64,000 bases of DNA from Shinella lacus. GTDB taxonomy: Bacteria > Pseudomonadota > Alphaproteobacteria > Rhizobiales > Rhizobiaceae. Position numbers and translations under genes: made by a program. Shown in pieces: positions 32,469 to 42,592 of this stretch (position 1 is its first letter; each line of letters starts with the position of its first letter). The stretch covers positions 124,001-188,000 of the forward strand of contig NZ_WHSB02000007.1 of NCBI RefSeq assembly GCF_010994755.1. The letters are read 5' to 3'. The notes below the pieces were generated by a model. That model was not told the DNA's origin. It saw nothing but the letters and a program-made list of their open reading frames with translations, and made no database searches.

Positions 32469-33767
32469 ATGAGCAATTCTTCCGCTACCGACGTTTTCTT
32501 CACGCGTTCCCTTGCCGATACCGATCCGGAAATTTTCGGCTCCATCCAGAAGGAACTCGGTCGCCAGCGCCACGAGATCGAACTGATCGCCTCGGAAAAC
32601 ATCGTTTCGCGCGCCGTGCTCGAAGCCCAGGGCTCGATCATGACGAACAAGTACGCTGAAGGCTATCCGGGCAAGCGCTATTACGGCGGCTGCCAGTTCG
32701 TCGACATCGCCGAGGAACTCGCCATCGAGCGTGCGAAAAAGCTGTTCGGCGTCGATTTCGCCAATGTCCAGCCGAATTCCGGTTCGCAGATGAACCAGGC
32801 CGTCTTCCTCGCGCTGCTCCAGCCGGGCGACACCTTCATGGGCCTCGACCTCAATTCGGGCGGCCACCTGACGCATGGTTCGCCGGTCAACATGTCCGGC
32901 AAGTGGTTCAACGTCGTGTCCTACGGCGTGCGCGAAGAAGACCACCTGCTCGATATGGACGACGTCGCCGAGAAGGCGCGCAAGAACAAGCCGAAGCTCA
33001 TCATCGCCGGCGGCACCGCCTATTCTCGCATCTGGGACTGGAAGCGCTTCCGCGAGATCGCCGATGAAGTTGGCGCCTATCTGATGGTCGACATGGCGCA
33101 CATTGCCGGCCTCGTCGCCGGTGGCCAGCACCCGTCGCCGTTCCCGCATTGCCACGTTGCCACGACCACCACGCACAAGTCGCTGCGCGGCCCGCGCGGC
33201 GGCATCGTGCTCACCAACGACGCGGAAATCGCCAAGAAGATCAACTCGGCCGTCTTCCCGGGCCTCCAGGGCGGCCCGCTGATGCACATCATCGCCGCCA
33301 AGGCTGTCGCCTTCGGCGAAGCGCTGCAGCCGGAATTCCAGGACTACGCGGCACAGGTCGTCAAGAACGCCAAGGCGCTCGCCGAGACGCTGAAGGCCGG
33401 CGGCCTCGACATCGTCTCCGGTGGCACCGACAACCACCTGATGCTGGTCGATCTGCGCAAGAAGAACGCGACCGGCAAGCGCGCGGAAGCCGCTCTCGGC
33501 CGCGCCTACGTCACCTGCAACAAGAACGGTATCCCCTTCGACCCGGAAAAGCCCTTCGTCACCTCGGGCGTGCGCCTCGGCACCCCGGCAGGCACGACCC
33601 GCGGCTTCAAGGAAGCCGAGTTCCAGGAAATCGGCAACCTGATCGTCGAGGTTCTCGACGGCCTGAAGGTCGCCAATTCCGACGAGGGCAATGCGGCGGT
33701 CGAAGCGGCTGTTCGGGAAAAGGTCGTCAAGCTGACGGATCGTTTCCCGATGTACACTTATATGTAA
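32469..33767 (+). CDS. glyA: serine hydroxymethyltransferase
   Basis: PLP enzyme that interconverts serine and glycine, charging tetrahydrofolate with one-carbon units. The 432-residue sequence is full length: [18 protein letters not shown] and [15 protein letters not shown] near the N-terminus, and [16 protein letters not shown] containing the PLP lysine (~residue 238). [13 protein letters not shown] is the typical C-domain. The ATG follows TTAAGGAGCCTCGAGG. It leads the cluster glyA-nrdR-ribD-ribE, although an extended palindrome separates it from nrdR. Confidence 0.98.
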   Translation: MSNSSATDVFFTRSLADTDPEIFGSIQKELGRQRHEIELIASENIVSRAVLEAQGSIMTNKYAEGYPGKRYYGGCQFVDIAEELAIERAKKLFGVDFANVQPNSGSQMNQAVFLALLQPGDTFMGLDLNSGGHLTHGSPVNMSGKWFNVVSYGVREEDHLLDMDDVAEKARKNKPKLIIAGGTAYSRIWDWKRFREIADEVGAYLMVDMAHIAGLVAGGQHPSPFPHCHVATTTTHKSLRGPRGGIVLTNDAEIAKKINSAVFPGLQGGPLMHIIAAKAVAFGEALQPEFQDYAAQVVKNAKALAETLKAGGLDIVSGGTDNHLMLVDLRKKNATGKRAEAALGRAYVTCNKNGIPFDPEKPFVTSGVRLGTPAGTTRGFKEAEFQEIGNLIVEVLDGLKVANSDEGNAAVEAAVREKVVKLTDRFPMYTYM

Positions 33768-33771
33768 GGCA

Positions 33772-33815
33772 GCAGTTCCAGGAAAAGTGTCGCGCGGTTT
33801 TCCGTCCGGAACTGC
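33772..33815. repeat. intergenic palindrome between glyA and nrdR (GGAAAAGTG...GGTTTTCC core)
   Basis: Outer arms GCAGTTCC and GGAACTGC enclose GGAAAA - GTGTCGCGCGG - TTTTCC. The inner core is closely related to the one at 6757-6801 but the outer arms are entirely different yet still complementary. Confidence 0.7.
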
Positions 33816-33833
33816 GCAAAACAAGGAGACTTC

Positions 33834-34313
33834 ATGCGCTGCCCCTATTGCGGTTCGGAAGATACGCAGGTGAAGGATTCCCGTCCGGCAGAGGACGGGG
33901 CCGCCATTCGCCGTCGGCGTATCTGCCCGGATTGCGGCGGTCGGTTCACGACCTTCGAGAGGGTGCAGTTGCGCGAGCTCATGGTCGCCAAGAAGACGGG
34001 CCGCAAGGCCCCCTTCGACCGCGACAAGCTGCTTCGATCCTTCGAGATCGCGCTTCGCAAGCGGCCCGTCGACCGGGACCGCATCGAACGCGCGGTCTCG
34101 GGCATCGTCCGCCGGCTCGAAAGCTCGGGCGAGACGGAAATTTCGTCCGAAGAGATCGGCCTGCAGGTACTGGAAGCGCTGAAGGCGCTCGATGACGTGG
34201 CCTTCGTGCGCTACGCCTCGGTCTATCGCGACTTCTCCCATGTCGATGATTTCGAGAAGATCCTCGCCGAGGTCTCGGCCAAGATCGCCCGCGACCCGGG
34301 CGTCGACGGTTAG
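33834..34313 (+). CDS. nrdR: transcriptional repressor NrdR
   Basis: ATP/dATP-sensing repressor of ribonucleotide reductase genes. The 159-residue protein has the zinc ribbon ([17 protein letters not shown] and [17 protein letters not shown]; four Cys) and the ATP-cone ([25 protein letters not shown], ~50-140) ending [28 protein letters not shown] precedes the ATG. Its TAG stop is followed directly by the ATG of ribD, so the two are co-translated. Targets (NrdR boxes) are not visible in this window. Confidence 0.97.
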   Translation: MRCPYCGSEDTQVKDSRPAEDGAAIRRRRICPDCGGRFTTFERVQLRELMVAKKTGRKAPFDRDKLLRSFEIALRKRPVDRDRIERAVSGIVRRLESSGETEISSEEIGLQVLEALKALDDVAFVRYASVYRDFSHVDDFEKILAEVSAKIARDPGVDG

Positions 34314-35411
34314 ATGTCCGGCGTTGCCGACGATAACCGGTTCATGGCGGCGGCGCTCCGCCTCTGCCGCCGCAATCTCGGCCTGACTGCTACCAATCCT
34401 TCCGTCGCCTGCCTTATCGTCAAGGACGGCGTGATCCTCGGTTCCGCCGTCACAGCACCGGGCGGGCGACCGCATGCCGAAACGCAGGCGCTCGCCGAGG
34501 CCGGTGAGGCCGCACGCGGCGCGACCGCCTATGTCACGCTCGAACCCTGTTCGCACCACGGCAAGACGCCGCCCTGCGCCGATGCGCTGATCGCCGCCGG
34601 CGTCGCGCGCGTCGTCGTCTCGGTGACCGACCCGGACGAGCGGGTGGCGGGCAGGGGGCTTTCGATGCTGCGCGATGCCGGCATTGCGATCGAGACCGGC
34701 GTTCTGGAGGCGGAGGGCCGGGAAGCGCTCGCCGCCTATCTGACGCGGCAGACGAAGAAGCGGCCTTATGTGACTCTGAAACTTGCCGTTTCTGCCGATG
34801 GCATGCTCGGCCGGCTCGGTACGGGGCAGGTCGCGATCACCGGACCGGTGTCGCGCGGGCAGGTGCATGTCCTGCGCGCCGAGACCGACGCGATCCTCAT
34901 TGGCATCGGTACGGCGCTCGCCGACGACCCGGAACTGACCTGCCGCCTGCCGGGGCTCGAAGCCCGTTCGCCGGTGCGCATCGTGCTCGACCCGCGGCTG
35001 GAACTGCCGGTGGCCTCGAAGCTTGCGCGCACGGCGCGCGAAGTGCCGGTCATAGCGGTCACGACGAAAGAAAGCGCGCATGATCCCGCCCTTGCCGCCC
35101 GGCACGAGACGCTGGAAGCCGAGGGTGTCGAGGTGCTGACCTGCGATCCGCGCCGGCTCGACGCGCTGCTGGCCGCACTCGCCACGCGCGGCATTTCCTC
35201 GCTTCTGGTCGAAGGTGGCGCGCGGGCGGTGCGGTCGTTCCTCGACGCAGGCCTCGTCGACCGCATCCTGCTGTTCAACGGCGCCGGCACCATTGGCAAA
35301 GACGGGGTCGCATCCCCATTTGTCTCCGGGCGGATGCCGGACGGGTTTTCGCTCCGCCGCACAGCGCATTACGGCGCGGATTGTTTGCAAGAATACGAAA
35401 GAGACGATTGA
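34314..35411 (+). CDS. ribD: bifunctional diaminohydroxyphosphoribosylaminopyrimidine deaminase / 5-amino-6-(5-phosphoribosylamino)uracil reductase
   Basis: Second and third steps of riboflavin synthesis in one 365-residue protein. The N-terminal deaminase has the zinc motif PHAETQAL and EPCSHHGKTPPC (His, two Cys and the catalytic Glu). The C-terminal reductase (from ~145) shows KRPYVTLKLAVSADG and later LLVEGGARAVRSFLDAGLVD. It starts immediately after nrdR and overlaps ribE by one base (TGATG). This nrdR-ribD-ribE order is conserved across rhizobia. ribBA and ribA are not in the window. Confidence 0.96.
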   Translation: MSGVADDNRFMAAALRLCRRNLGLTATNPSVACLIVKDGVILGSAVTAPGGRPHAETQALAEAGEAARGATAYVTLEPCSHHGKTPPCADALIAAGVARVVVSVTDPDERVAGRGLSMLRDAGIAIETGVLEAEGREALAAYLTRQTKKRPYVTLKLAVSADGMLGRLGTGQVAITGPVSRGQVHVLRAETDAILIGIGTALADDPELTCRLPGLEARSPVRIVLDPRLELPVASKLARTAREVPVIAVTTKESAHDPALAARHETLEAEGVEVLTCDPRRLDALLAALATRGISSLLVEGGARAVRSFLDAGLVDRILLFNGAGTIGKDGVASPFVSGRMPDGFSLRRTAHYGADCLQEYERDD

Positions 35412-36028
35412 TGTTTACCGGCATTGTCACGGATATCGGAACGGTCGAGACGGTCGAGCCCATGAACGCGGGCGTTCGCCTGCGCGTGCGCACCGCCTAC
35501 GATCCCGCCACCATCGACATGGGCGCCTCGATTGCCCATTCCGGCACCTGCCTCACCGTCACGGCGCTGCCGGAGGAGGGCTCCAATGCCCGCTGGTTCG
35601 AGGTTGAGGCCTGGGAAGAGGCGCTGCGGCTGACCACCATCGCCGGCTGGAAGGCCGGAACGAAGATCAATCTCGAACGGTCCCTCAAGATCGGCGACGA
35701 GCTTGGTGGCCACATCGTCTCCGGCCATGTCGACGGCAAGGCGGAAATCCTGTCGGTCGAAGCCGAGGGCGACGCCACGCGCTTCCGCATCCGCGCGCCG
35801 GAAGGCCTGGAGCGCTTCGTCGCCCCCAAGGGCTCCGTCGCGCTCGACGGCACCTCGCTCACCGTGAACGCCGTCGACGGCGCGGTCTTCGACGTGCTCC
35901 TCATCCGCCACACGCTGGAAGTCACCACCTGGGGCGAGCGTACGGCCGGCGATTTCGTCAATTTCGAAGTCGACACCATGGCGCGTTACGCGGCGCGGCT
36001 TGCGGAGTTTCCCGCTTCGAAGGCGTGA
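35411..36028 (+). CDS. ribE: riboflavin synthase alpha subunit
   Basis: Dismutates two 6,7-dimethyl-8-ribityllumazine molecules to riboflavin. The 205-residue length and internal duplication are diagnostic: two lumazine-binding repeats, each starting near MFTGIVTDIG / GHIVSGHVDG and containing the matched segments IAHSGTCLTVTAL and VALDGTSLTVNAVD. The ATG overlaps the ribD stop by one base. No FMN riboswitch is visible upstream of any rib gene here. The ribH gene lies 2 kb downstream after a diguanylate cyclase and a cupin. Also called ribC in some annotations. Confidence 0.96.
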   Translation: MFTGIVTDIGTVETVEPMNAGVRLRVRTAYDPATIDMGASIAHSGTCLTVTALPEEGSNARWFEVEAWEEALRLTTIAGWKAGTKINLERSLKIGDELGGHIVSGHVDGKAEILSVEAEGDATRFRIRAPEGLERFVAPKGSVALDGTSLTVNAVDGAVFDVLLIRHTLEVTTWGERTAGDFVNFEVDTMARYAARLAEFPASKA

Positions 36029-36160
36029 CGGTGGCGTGACACTTTCGATGCCGTTACGCATCGGGACAGCAGGCGTTAAAAATCTGCCGTCCGAAGTAAC
36101 GATATCGATACCTCTCGCTTCCTAGTGTGCTGGCATCGGACTTTTGGAGACCGTTGCCGC

Positions 36161-37297
36161 ATGGCGCCTGACTACCACACCCTCCTGCTGGCGATCGGGC
36201 TTGCGGGCTTCTGCCTGTCGGCGACGCTGTTTGCCTCATGGATGTCGGCGCGTGTCGAGCGGTTCCTCCTGTCCTGGGCGATCGGCATCGGCTGCATCGT
36301 GCCGGCAGTGGGGGTCTACAGCCTCTATATCGACGGCGTGAACGTTGCCGTCGGTTGCCTCGCCTTCCTGCTGCAATTCCTGGGTTTCTCCTTCATCTAC
36401 GGCGCTGCCTACCGGTTCCGCTCCGGCAACACGGCGCGCCTGCGCATCGTGACTTTGTTCCTCGCCTGCTCGGCGGTGGCGCTGCCGCTGCTGATCGCCG
36501 GTTATGACGGTCTCGGCTTCATCGCGCTCAACCTTCTGCTGGTTGGATGCCTTACCGCGACGGCCTGGGAATATTGGCGCGCGCGGCAGGAAGCACCGCT
36601 GCCGCTCACCGGCATCGTCATCCTCTACCTGCTGACGGCATTCTCCTTCCTGCTCTGCGCCGGCGTGCTCATCCACGACGGCAAGTGGGTGATGGGCCAT
36701 GCGCCGGAAAACTGGGCGGAAAACCTCAACCTCATCGCCGCGATCATGGGCATTACCGGCATCGGCGCCATGTCGCTCGCCCTCAACCAGTGGCGCGTCG
36801 CGGGCAGCCACCAGCGCGCCGCCATGACCGATCCGCTGACCGGCCTGCTCAACCGCCGCGCCCTCTTCGACCGCTACGGCGACATGCCGGTGCGGGAAAA
36901 CGGCGCCGCGATCGCCTTCGACCTCGACAATTTCAAATCGGTCAACGACCGCCACGGCCATGCGGCCGGCGATGCCGTGCTGACGGCTTTCGCCGATATC
37001 CTGCGCGATGCCTGCGGTGCCTCCGCCTGCATCGCCCGCCTCGGTGGCGAGGAATTCATCGTCGTGCTCGACCGTACCCTGCCGGACCGGGCGCAACGCA
37101 TCGCCGAGCGCATCCGCGAGGATTTTGCCTCAAAACTCATCCCCATCGGCGGGCGCTCCATCACCTGCACCGTCAGCGCCGGCATCGCCTTTGGCAACGA
37201 GGAGGGCGTCAGCTTCGATTCCCTGCTCAGCAATGCCGACAAGGCGCTCTACATGTCGAAGCGCAACGGCCGCAACCGCGTCTCGCTCGCCGCCTGA
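36161..37297 (+). CDS. membrane-bound diguanylate cyclase (GGDEF)
   Basis: Synthesises c-di-GMP. The 378-residue protein has about seven hydrophobic helices in its first ~215 residues (for example LLLAIGLAGFCLSATLFASWM and LNLLLVGCLTATAWEYW), a short linker and a GGDEF domain starting AAMTDPLTGLLNRRALFDRYG. IAFDLDNFKSVNDRHGHAAGD and the catalytic loop RLGGEEF are intact, so it should be active. There is no RxxD inhibitory site just before GGEEF, so product feedback is not expected. The ATG at 36161 is preferred. It probably senses a membrane-associated signal. The truncated GGDEF protein at the left edge is a second c-di-GMP gene in the window. Confidence 0.93.
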   Translation: MAPDYHTLLLAIGLAGFCLSATLFASWMSARVERFLLSWAIGIGCIVPAVGVYSLYIDGVNVAVGCLAFLLQFLGFSFIYGAAYRFRSGNTARLRIVTLFLACSAVALPLLIAGYDGLGFIALNLLLVGCLTATAWEYWRARQEAPLPLTGIVILYLLTAFSFLLCAGVLIHDGKWVMGHAPENWAENLNLIAAIMGITGIGAMSLALNQWRVAGSHQRAAMTDPLTGLLNRRALFDRYGDMPVRENGAAIAFDLDNFKSVNDRHGHAAGDAVLTAFADILRDACGASACIARLGGEEFIVVLDRTLPDRAQRIAERIREDFASKLIPIGGRSITCTVSAGIAFGNEEGVSFDSLLSNADKALYMSKRNGRNRVSLAA

Positions 37298-37303
37298 ATT
37301 TCC

Positions 37304-37807
37304 TCACGCGCCGGGCTCGCCCTCCCAGTAATCGATGGTTTCGCCAGCGCGCGCCATGGTGCGGAACTCCGTCCTGCCGCCGGTGGCAAGACGCGTCTTG
37401 GCCAGGAATTTCCCGGAATCCGGATATTCGCAGATCTCGGTCGCCGCCATGGACGAGATCGACAGGTATTTCAGCGGCACCGTGCCGGTATTGATGATCT
37501 GGTGCGCCGTCTCCGCCCCGCCGGCCGGTGCGCCGAGCACATCGCCGGGGCCGACGAGATGCCGCTCGTCGCCGTAACGATAGGTGCCGTGGCCTTCGAG
37601 GATGACGAAAAGCTCGTCCTCGACATGGTGGCTGTGAAAGGGACAGCCGGACTTGCCGGGTGGCACCTCACCGTAGCCGATGCCGAGGTCTTTCAGGCCG
37701 AGAACCGCGCCAAAGGATGCGTCGCGGGACTCGTAGAGCGAGCCCTGCGTCCAGTGCTCCAGTTCCAGCTTTGCGAGGGTGACGATCGGCGGTTTGCGGG
37801 CATCCAT
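37304..37807 (-). CDS. cupin-domain protein
   Basis: A 167-residue single-cupin protein. The metal motif is present: PFHSHHVEDELFVILEGHGTYRYG (HxH-x3-E-type with two His and Glu) and PAGGAETAHQIINTG (late His). The N-terminus MDARKPPIVTLAKLELEHW has no signal peptide. The tail GETIDYWEGEPGA is found in a family of uncharacterised cupins. GAGGAG precedes the ATG by 6 bases. It is convergent with the GGDEF gene with a 6-base gap and divergent from ribH. Metal-bound sugar or small-acid binding is plausible; no enzymatic role can be stated. Confidence 0.85.
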   Translation of the reverse strand: MDARKPPIVTLAKLELEHWTQGSLYESRDASFGAVLGLKDLGIGYGEVPPGKSGCPFHSHHVEDELFVILEGHGTYRYGDERHLVGPGDVLGAPAGGAETAHQIINTGTVPLKYLSISSMAATEICEYPDSGKFLAKTRLATGGRTEFRTMARAGETIDYWEGEPGA

Positions 37808-38005
37808 TGTTTTCTCCTCTGCCGGCCTTGACATATCGTTCACTTTTTGTTCATGTCTGTCAACCCCGTTCCAAGCGACAAGGCCCATGCCGGGAGCCGA
37901 AATCGCCGGGCGGGGCGGAAAACTCTTGCCAAGCATCGCCCGTCGTGGTTTGACCGCCGCCTCTGCCCGCATTTGCGCGGCCTGCCTCCAATTTTCAGGT
38001 GATCC

Positions 38006-38467
38006 ATGGCCAACAGCGATAATCCCCATCTCCTCATCGTCGAAGCCCGCTTCTACGATGACATGGCCGATGCGATGCTCGACGGCGCCAAGAACGCCTT
38101 GACCACCGCCGGCGCCAGCTACGACGTCGTGACCGTCATGGGCGCGCTCGAAATCCCGGCCGCAATCGCCATGGCGCTTGACGGCATGGAAAACGGCGGC
38201 ACGTGGTATGATGGTTTCGTGGCACTTGGCATGGTCATCCGTGGCGAGACCTACCATTTCGACATCGTCGCCAACGAATCCAGCCGTGCCCTGATGGACC
38301 TCGCCGTCAGCGAGAGCCTGCCGATCGGCAACGGCATCCTGACCGTCGAGAACGACGAGCAGGGCTGGGCGCGGGCGCGCCGGTCGGAAGGCGACAAGGG
38401 CGGCTTTGCGGCGCGTGCGGCACTCACGATGATCGAATTGAAGAAGAAACTGGGCGGCGAACAGTGA
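38006..38467 (+). CDS. ribH: 6,7-dimethyl-8-ribityllumazine synthase
   Basis: Penultimate step of riboflavin synthesis, condensing 5-amino-6-ribitylaminouracil with dihydroxybutanone phosphate. The 153-residue protein has [20 protein letters not shown], the substrate-binding [11 protein letters not shown] and the loop [17 protein letters not shown] with the catalytic His. Rhizobiales often encode two homologues, RibH1 and RibH2; this copy, next to nusB, corresponds in position to the housekeeping RibH1. The stop overlaps the GTG of nusB (GTGA), so the pair is coupled. Confidence 0.95.
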   Translation: MANSDNPHLLIVEARFYDDMADAMLDGAKNALTTAGASYDVVTVMGALEIPAAIAMALDGMENGGTWYDGFVALGMVIRGETYHFDIVANESSRALMDLAVSESLPIGNGILTVENDEQGWARARRSEGDKGGFAARAALTMIELKKKLGGEQ

Positions 38468-38946
38468 CGACGGACAAGGACCAGCAGCCGGTAAAGCCGG
38501 CCAACCAGCGTGGTGCTGCGCGGCTTGCCGCCGTGCAGGCGCTCTACCAGATGGATATCGGCGGCAGCGGCGTGCTCGAGATCGTCGCTGAGTACGAGAC
38601 CCATCGCCTCGGCCAGGAAATCGACGGCGACACCTATCTGAAGGCGGACGCCTCCTGGTTCCGTTCGATCGTCGCGGGCGTCGTGCGCGACCAGCGCCTG
38701 CTCGACCCGATGATCGGCGCAGCGCTGCAGGACGACTGGGCACTCTCGCGGCTCGATTCCACCGTGCGCGCCATTTTGCGTGCGGGCACCTTCGAGCTGA
38801 AGGAACGCAAGGACGTGCCGATCGCCGTGATCGTCACGGAATATGTCGAGATCGCCAAGGCCTTCTTCGACGACGAGGAGCCGAAGCTGGTGAATGCAGT
38901 GCTCGACCGCATCGCCAAGCAGCTGCGTCCGGATACGCGCAAATAG
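38464..38946 (+). CDS. nusB: transcription antitermination protein NusB
   Basis: RNA-binding helical protein that with NusE forms the boxA-dependent antitermination complex on rRNA operons. The 160-residue protein has the expected [22 protein letters not shown]-terminus and the C-terminal [28 protein letters not shown] motif. It begins with GTG overlapping the ribH stop by four bases (GTGA). The ribH-nusB pairing is widely conserved. Confidence 0.96.
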   Translation: MTTDKDQQPVKPANQRGAARLAAVQALYQMDIGGSGVLEIVAEYETHRLGQEIDGDTYLKADASWFRSIVAGVVRDQRLLDPMIGAALQDDWALSRLDSTVRAILRAGTFELKERKDVPIAVIVTEYVEIAKAFFDDEEPKLVNAVLDRIAKQLRPDTRK

Positions 38947-38960
38947 GTTGGTAGAGTGGC

Positions 38961-40187
38961 ATGAGCACGGGTACGGTCGAAGGTCTTGAGCGGGAACTTT
39001 CGGCCGCGCGCCGCAATGTCTTCCTCCTGATGTTCGCACAGGCGCTGCTGGCGTCTGCCGGCCCGATCGCGTTTTCCATCGGCGGGCTTGCCGGCTACAA
39101 CCTGCTCGGCGCCGACAAGTCGCTCGCGACCGCCCCGCTCACCGCCTTCAATGTCGGCGTGGCGCTCGGTGCGGTGCTCGTCGCCATCGCTGCGCGTCTG
39201 CTCGGCCGCACCTATGGCTTCATCGTCGGCGCTCTGCTCGGGGCGGCGGGCGGCCTGATCGCGGCCATCGCGCTCTTCCGCGGCGATTTCTGGCTCTTTT
39301 CCTTCGGCTTCGTCTTCATCGGCATTTCCGGCGGTTTTGCGCAGAAGATCCGCTTCGCGGCCGCCGATGCGTCGCCATCCTTCTACAAGCCGCGCGCCAT
39401 TTCCTGGATTCTCGCCGGCGGCGTCATTTCCGCCGTGCTCGGCCCCCAGGTCGTCATTCTCACCAAGGACATGTTCGAGCCGGTGCTGTTTGCCGGCGCC
39501 TTCGTGGCGCTGGCGCCGCTCTGCCTTGCCGCCATCGTGCTCTTCCTGTTCCTGCGCCTGCCGGATCACAAGGCGGCAGCGGTCGCGACCGGCTTGCCCG
39601 TCCGGCCGCTCCGCGAAATCGTGCTGACCCAGCGCTTCATGACCGGCATGATCTGCGGCATCTCCTCCTATGCGCTGATGACCTTCATGATGACCGGCGC
39701 GCCGCTCGCCATGGTCATCGGCTGCGGTTTCTCGCCGGAGCTCGCGACGCTCGGCATCCAGTGGCATGTGCTCGCCATGTTCGCGCCGAGCTTCTTCACC
39801 GGCATGCTGATCCAGCGTTTCGGCACGGAGAAGGTGGTTGCGGCCGGCCTGATCATCCTTATGGCCTGCGCGCTGGTCGCGCATGCGGGCATCGAGCTGT
39901 GGAATTTCTGGGGCGCGCTGATCCTGCTCGGCATCGGCTGGAATTTCGGCTTCATCGGCGCCACCGCCATCGTCGCCTCCAGCTACCAGCCGCATGAGGC
40001 CGACAAGGTGCAGGGTTTTCACGACATCATCCTGTTCGGCACGGTGGCGCTCGCCTCCTTCTCCTCCGGCAAGGTGTTCAACGCCTATGGCTGGCAGACG
40101 ATCAACCTGATGTTCTGGCCCATCACCGGCGTCAGCCTGGTCCTTGTGCTTCTCCTGCTGCTGCGCACCCGCCGCGCCCCCGTCTAA
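38961..40187 (+). CDS. MFS transporter
   Basis: A 408-residue inner-membrane protein with twelve hydrophobic helices in two groups of six, separated by a short loop around LPDHKAAAVATGLPVRPLRE. The first half has the conserved loop motif AARLLGRTYGFIVG between helices 2 and 3. It resembles a broad family of uncharacterised MFS proteins of Alphaproteobacteria found near nusB. It follows nusB with a 14-base gap and is probably in the ribH-nusB transcript. Substrate unknown. Confidence 0.88.
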   Translation: MSTGTVEGLERELSAARRNVFLLMFAQALLASAGPIAFSIGGLAGYNLLGADKSLATAPLTAFNVGVALGAVLVAIAARLLGRTYGFIVGALLGAAGGLIAAIALFRGDFWLFSFGFVFIGISGGFAQKIRFAAADASPSFYKPRAISWILAGGVISAVLGPQVVILTKDMFEPVLFAGAFVALAPLCLAAIVLFLFLRLPDHKAAAVATGLPVRPLREIVLTQRFMTGMICGISSYALMTFMMTGAPLAMVIGCGFSPELATLGIQWHVLAMFAPSFFTGMLIQRFGTEKVVAAGLIILMACALVAHAGIELWNFWGALILLGIGWNFGFIGATAIVASSYQPHEADKVQGFHDIILFGTVALASFSSGKVFNAYGWQTINLMFWPITGVSLVLVLLLLLRTRRAPV

Positions 40188-40383
40188 TCGTTTCGCATCC
40201 GATCGGCGCCGAAAAATCCAGCGCACAGCACGGCTTGCCGCAGTGCGGCGGCTTGACGCAGCCGATTCGCAAACGCACTCTGGCCGCGCGCCGGCCCCCG
40301 CCTTGTGAGGAGGCAAAACGGGGACGGGCGCGAACCGGCCGCAGGGAGAGGACCCGGCGGTCTCCAAGGAGGACAGAGCGAAA

Positions 40384-42519
40384 ATGACCATATTGTTGGG
40401 CGTGATCGCATGCGGGTTGCTTTCGGTGGTTTATGCCATCTGGGCGACGCGGTCGGTGCTTGCCGCCGATCAGGGGAATGCCCGCATGCAGGAAATTGCA
40501 GGTTATATCCGGGAAGGGGCGCAGGCCTACCTCACCCGGCAATACAAGACCATTGCCATCGTCGGGGTCGTCGTTTTCGTCGGCACCTGGCTACTGCTTT
40601 CCGCAACGGCTGCGATCGGTTTCCTGATCGGCGCCGTGCTGTCGGGTGTCGCCGGCTTCATCGGCATGCACGTTTCCGTGCGGGCCAATGTGCGCACGGC
40701 ACAGGCCGCATCCGTCAGCCTGTCCTCCGGCCTCGATATTGCCTTCAAGTCGGGCGCGATCACCGGCATGCTGGTGGCGGGCCTCGCCCTTCTCGGCGTC
40801 TCGATCTACTACGGTTATCTCACCGCCATCCTCGGCCAGGATCCGGCCTCGCGTGAGGTCATCGATGCGCTGGTGGCGCTCGGCTTCGGCGCCTCGCTGA
40901 TCTCCATATTCGCCCGTCTCGGCGGCGGCATCTTCACCAAGGGCGCGGATGTCGGCGGCGACCTCGTCGGCAAGGTGGAAGCCGGCATACCGGAAGACGA
41001 TCCGCGCAACCCGGCAACCATCGCCGACAATGTGGGCGACAATGTCGGCGATTGCGCCGGCATGGCCGCCGACCTGTTCGAGACCTATGCGGTGACCGTC
41101 GTCGCCACCATGGTTCTCGCGGCGATCTTCTTCGCCGGCGCCCCGGTTCTCGGCACTGCCATGATCTACCCGCTGGCCATCTGCGGCGCCTGCATCATCA
41201 CCTCGATCGTCGGCACCTTCTTCGTCAAGCTCGGCTCGAACGGCTCGATCATGGGCGCTCTCTACCGGGGCCTCATCGTCACGGGCGCGTTGTCGATCCT
41301 CGGCCTTGCGGCCGCGACGTCGGTCACCGTCGGCTGGGGTGTCGTCGGCACCGTCGCCGGCAAGGAGATCACCGGCACGAACCTCTTCATCTGCGGCCTG
41401 CTCGGCCTCGTGGTGACGGCGCTCATCGTGGTGATCACCGAATATTATACCGGCACCAACAAGCGCCCGGTGAATTCGATCGCCCAGGCATCGGTCACCG
41501 GCCACGGCACGAACGTCATTCAGGGCCTTGCGGTCTCGCTGGAATCGACGGCACTGCCGGCCATCGTCATCGTCGGCGGCATCATTTCCACCTACCAGCT
41601 GGCCGGCCTGTTCGGCACCGGCATCGCGGTCACCGGCATGCTCGGCATTGCCGGCATGATCGTGGCACTCGACGCCTTCGGCCCGGTCACCGACAATGCC
41701 GGCGGCATCGCCGAAATGTCGCACCTGCCGCCGGAAGTGCGCAAGTCGACCGACGCGCTCGACGCCGTCGGCAACACGACCAAGGCCGTCACCAAGGGCT
41801 ATGCGATCGGTTCGGCGGGCCTCGGCGCGCTGGTGCTCTTCGCCGCCTATTCGAACGACCTCGCCTATTTCGCGGCAAACGGCGACAAATATCCGTATTT
41901 CGCGGATATGGGGCCGGTTTCCTTCGACCTCTCCAACCCCTACGTCGTCGCCGGCCTGATCTTCGGCGGCCTCATCCCGTACCTTTTCGGCGGCATCGCG
42001 ATGACCGCCGTCGGCCGTGCGGCTGGCGCCATCGTGGAGGAAGTGCGCAGGCAGTTCCGCGAGAAGCCCGGCATCATGGCCGGCACCGAACGGCCGGACT
42101 ATGGTCGCGCCGTGGACCTTCTCACGAAGGCGGCGATCCGCGAAATGATCGTGCCCTCGCTGCTGCCGGTGCTGGCGCCGCTCGTCGTCTATTTCGGCGT
42201 GCTGCTGATCTCCGGGTCCAAGGCCTCGGCCTTTGCCGCACTTGGCGCGTCGCTGCTCGGCGTCATCGTCAACGGCCTCTTCGTGGCCATTTCCATGACC
42301 TCCGGTGGCGGCGCATGGGACAATGCCAAGAAGAGCTTTGAAGACGGTTTCGTCGACAAGGACGGCCAGCGCCACATGAAGGGTTCCGAGGCCCACAAGG
42401 CCTCCGTTACTGGCGACACCGTCGGCGACCCCTACAAGGATACGGCAGGCCCGGCCGTCAACCCGGCGATCAAGATCACCAATATCGTTGCACTCCTGCT
42501 GCTCGCCGTCCTGGCCTGA
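40384..42519 (+). CDS. hppA: K(+)-independent H(+)-pumping membrane pyrophosphatase
   Basis: Couples hydrolysis of pyrophosphate to proton export across the membrane. The 711-residue, about 16-helix protein has the substrate motif [20 protein letters not shown] followed by [17 protein letters not shown], and near residue 460 [10 protein letters not shown]. The Lys in GNTTKA (Ala in potassium-dependent enzymes) places it in the K+-independent, proton-pumping class. AAGGAGGACAGAGCGAAA precedes the ATG. It is monocistronic with a strong terminator. Such pumps help conserve energy and pH balance under stress and in bacteroids. Confidence 0.97.
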   Translation: MTILLGVIACGLLSVVYAIWATRSVLAADQGNARMQEIAGYIREGAQAYLTRQYKTIAIVGVVVFVGTWLLLSATAAIGFLIGAVLSGVAGFIGMHVSVRANVRTAQAASVSLSSGLDIAFKSGAITGMLVAGLALLGVSIYYGYLTAILGQDPASREVIDALVALGFGASLISIFARLGGGIFTKGADVGGDLVGKVEAGIPEDDPRNPATIADNVGDNVGDCAGMAADLFETYAVTVVATMVLAAIFFAGAPVLGTAMIYPLAICGACIITSIVGTFFVKLGSNGSIMGALYRGLIVTGALSILGLAAATSVTVGWGVVGTVAGKEITGTNLFICGLLGLVVTALIVVITEYYTGTNKRPVNSIAQASVTGHGTNVIQGLAVSLESTALPAIVIVGGIISTYQLAGLFGTGIAVTGMLGIAGMIVALDAFGPVTDNAGGIAEMSHLPPEVRKSTDALDAVGNTTKAVTKGYAIGSAGLGALVLFAAYSNDLAYFAANGDKYPYFADMGPVSFDLSNPYVVAGLIFGGLIPYLFGGIAMTAVGRAAGAIVEEVRRQFREKPGIMAGTERPDYGRAVDLLTKAAIREMIVPSLLPVLAPLVVYFGVLLISGSKASAFAALGASLLGVIVNGLFVAISMTSGGGAWDNAKKSFEDGFVDKDGQRHMKGSEAHKASVTGDTVGDPYKDTAGPAVNPAIKITNIVALLLLAVLA

Positions 42520-42538
42520 TCAGCAAGACGCACAAAAG

Positions 42539-42569
42539 AAAACCCCGGGGAGCGATCCCCGGGGTTTTT
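42539..42569. terminator. bidirectional intrinsic terminator between hppA and bamE
   Basis: AAAACCCCGGGG - AGCGAT - CCCCGGGGTTTTT, a perfect 12-base stem with A-run and T-run on the two sides. Confidence 0.93.
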
Positions 42570-42592
42570 GATTCTTGCGATACTGGCAGCGC

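Noticed and set aside
32133-35390. Open frame of over 1000 codons on the minus strand antisense to glyA, nrdR and ribD
   Set aside because: All three plus-strand genes are unmistakable. The antisense translation has no domain and a shadow-like composition.
37808-38005. FMN riboswitch upstream of ribH (and of ribD)
   Set aside because: None of the conserved RFN-element helices or the AGGG/GAT core could be found in the gaps before ribD or ribH.
40252-40280. Promoter for hppA at CTTGAC (40252-40257)
   Set aside because: The -35 is good but the -10 at the right spacing (GCACTC) has almost no match, so I did not list it.
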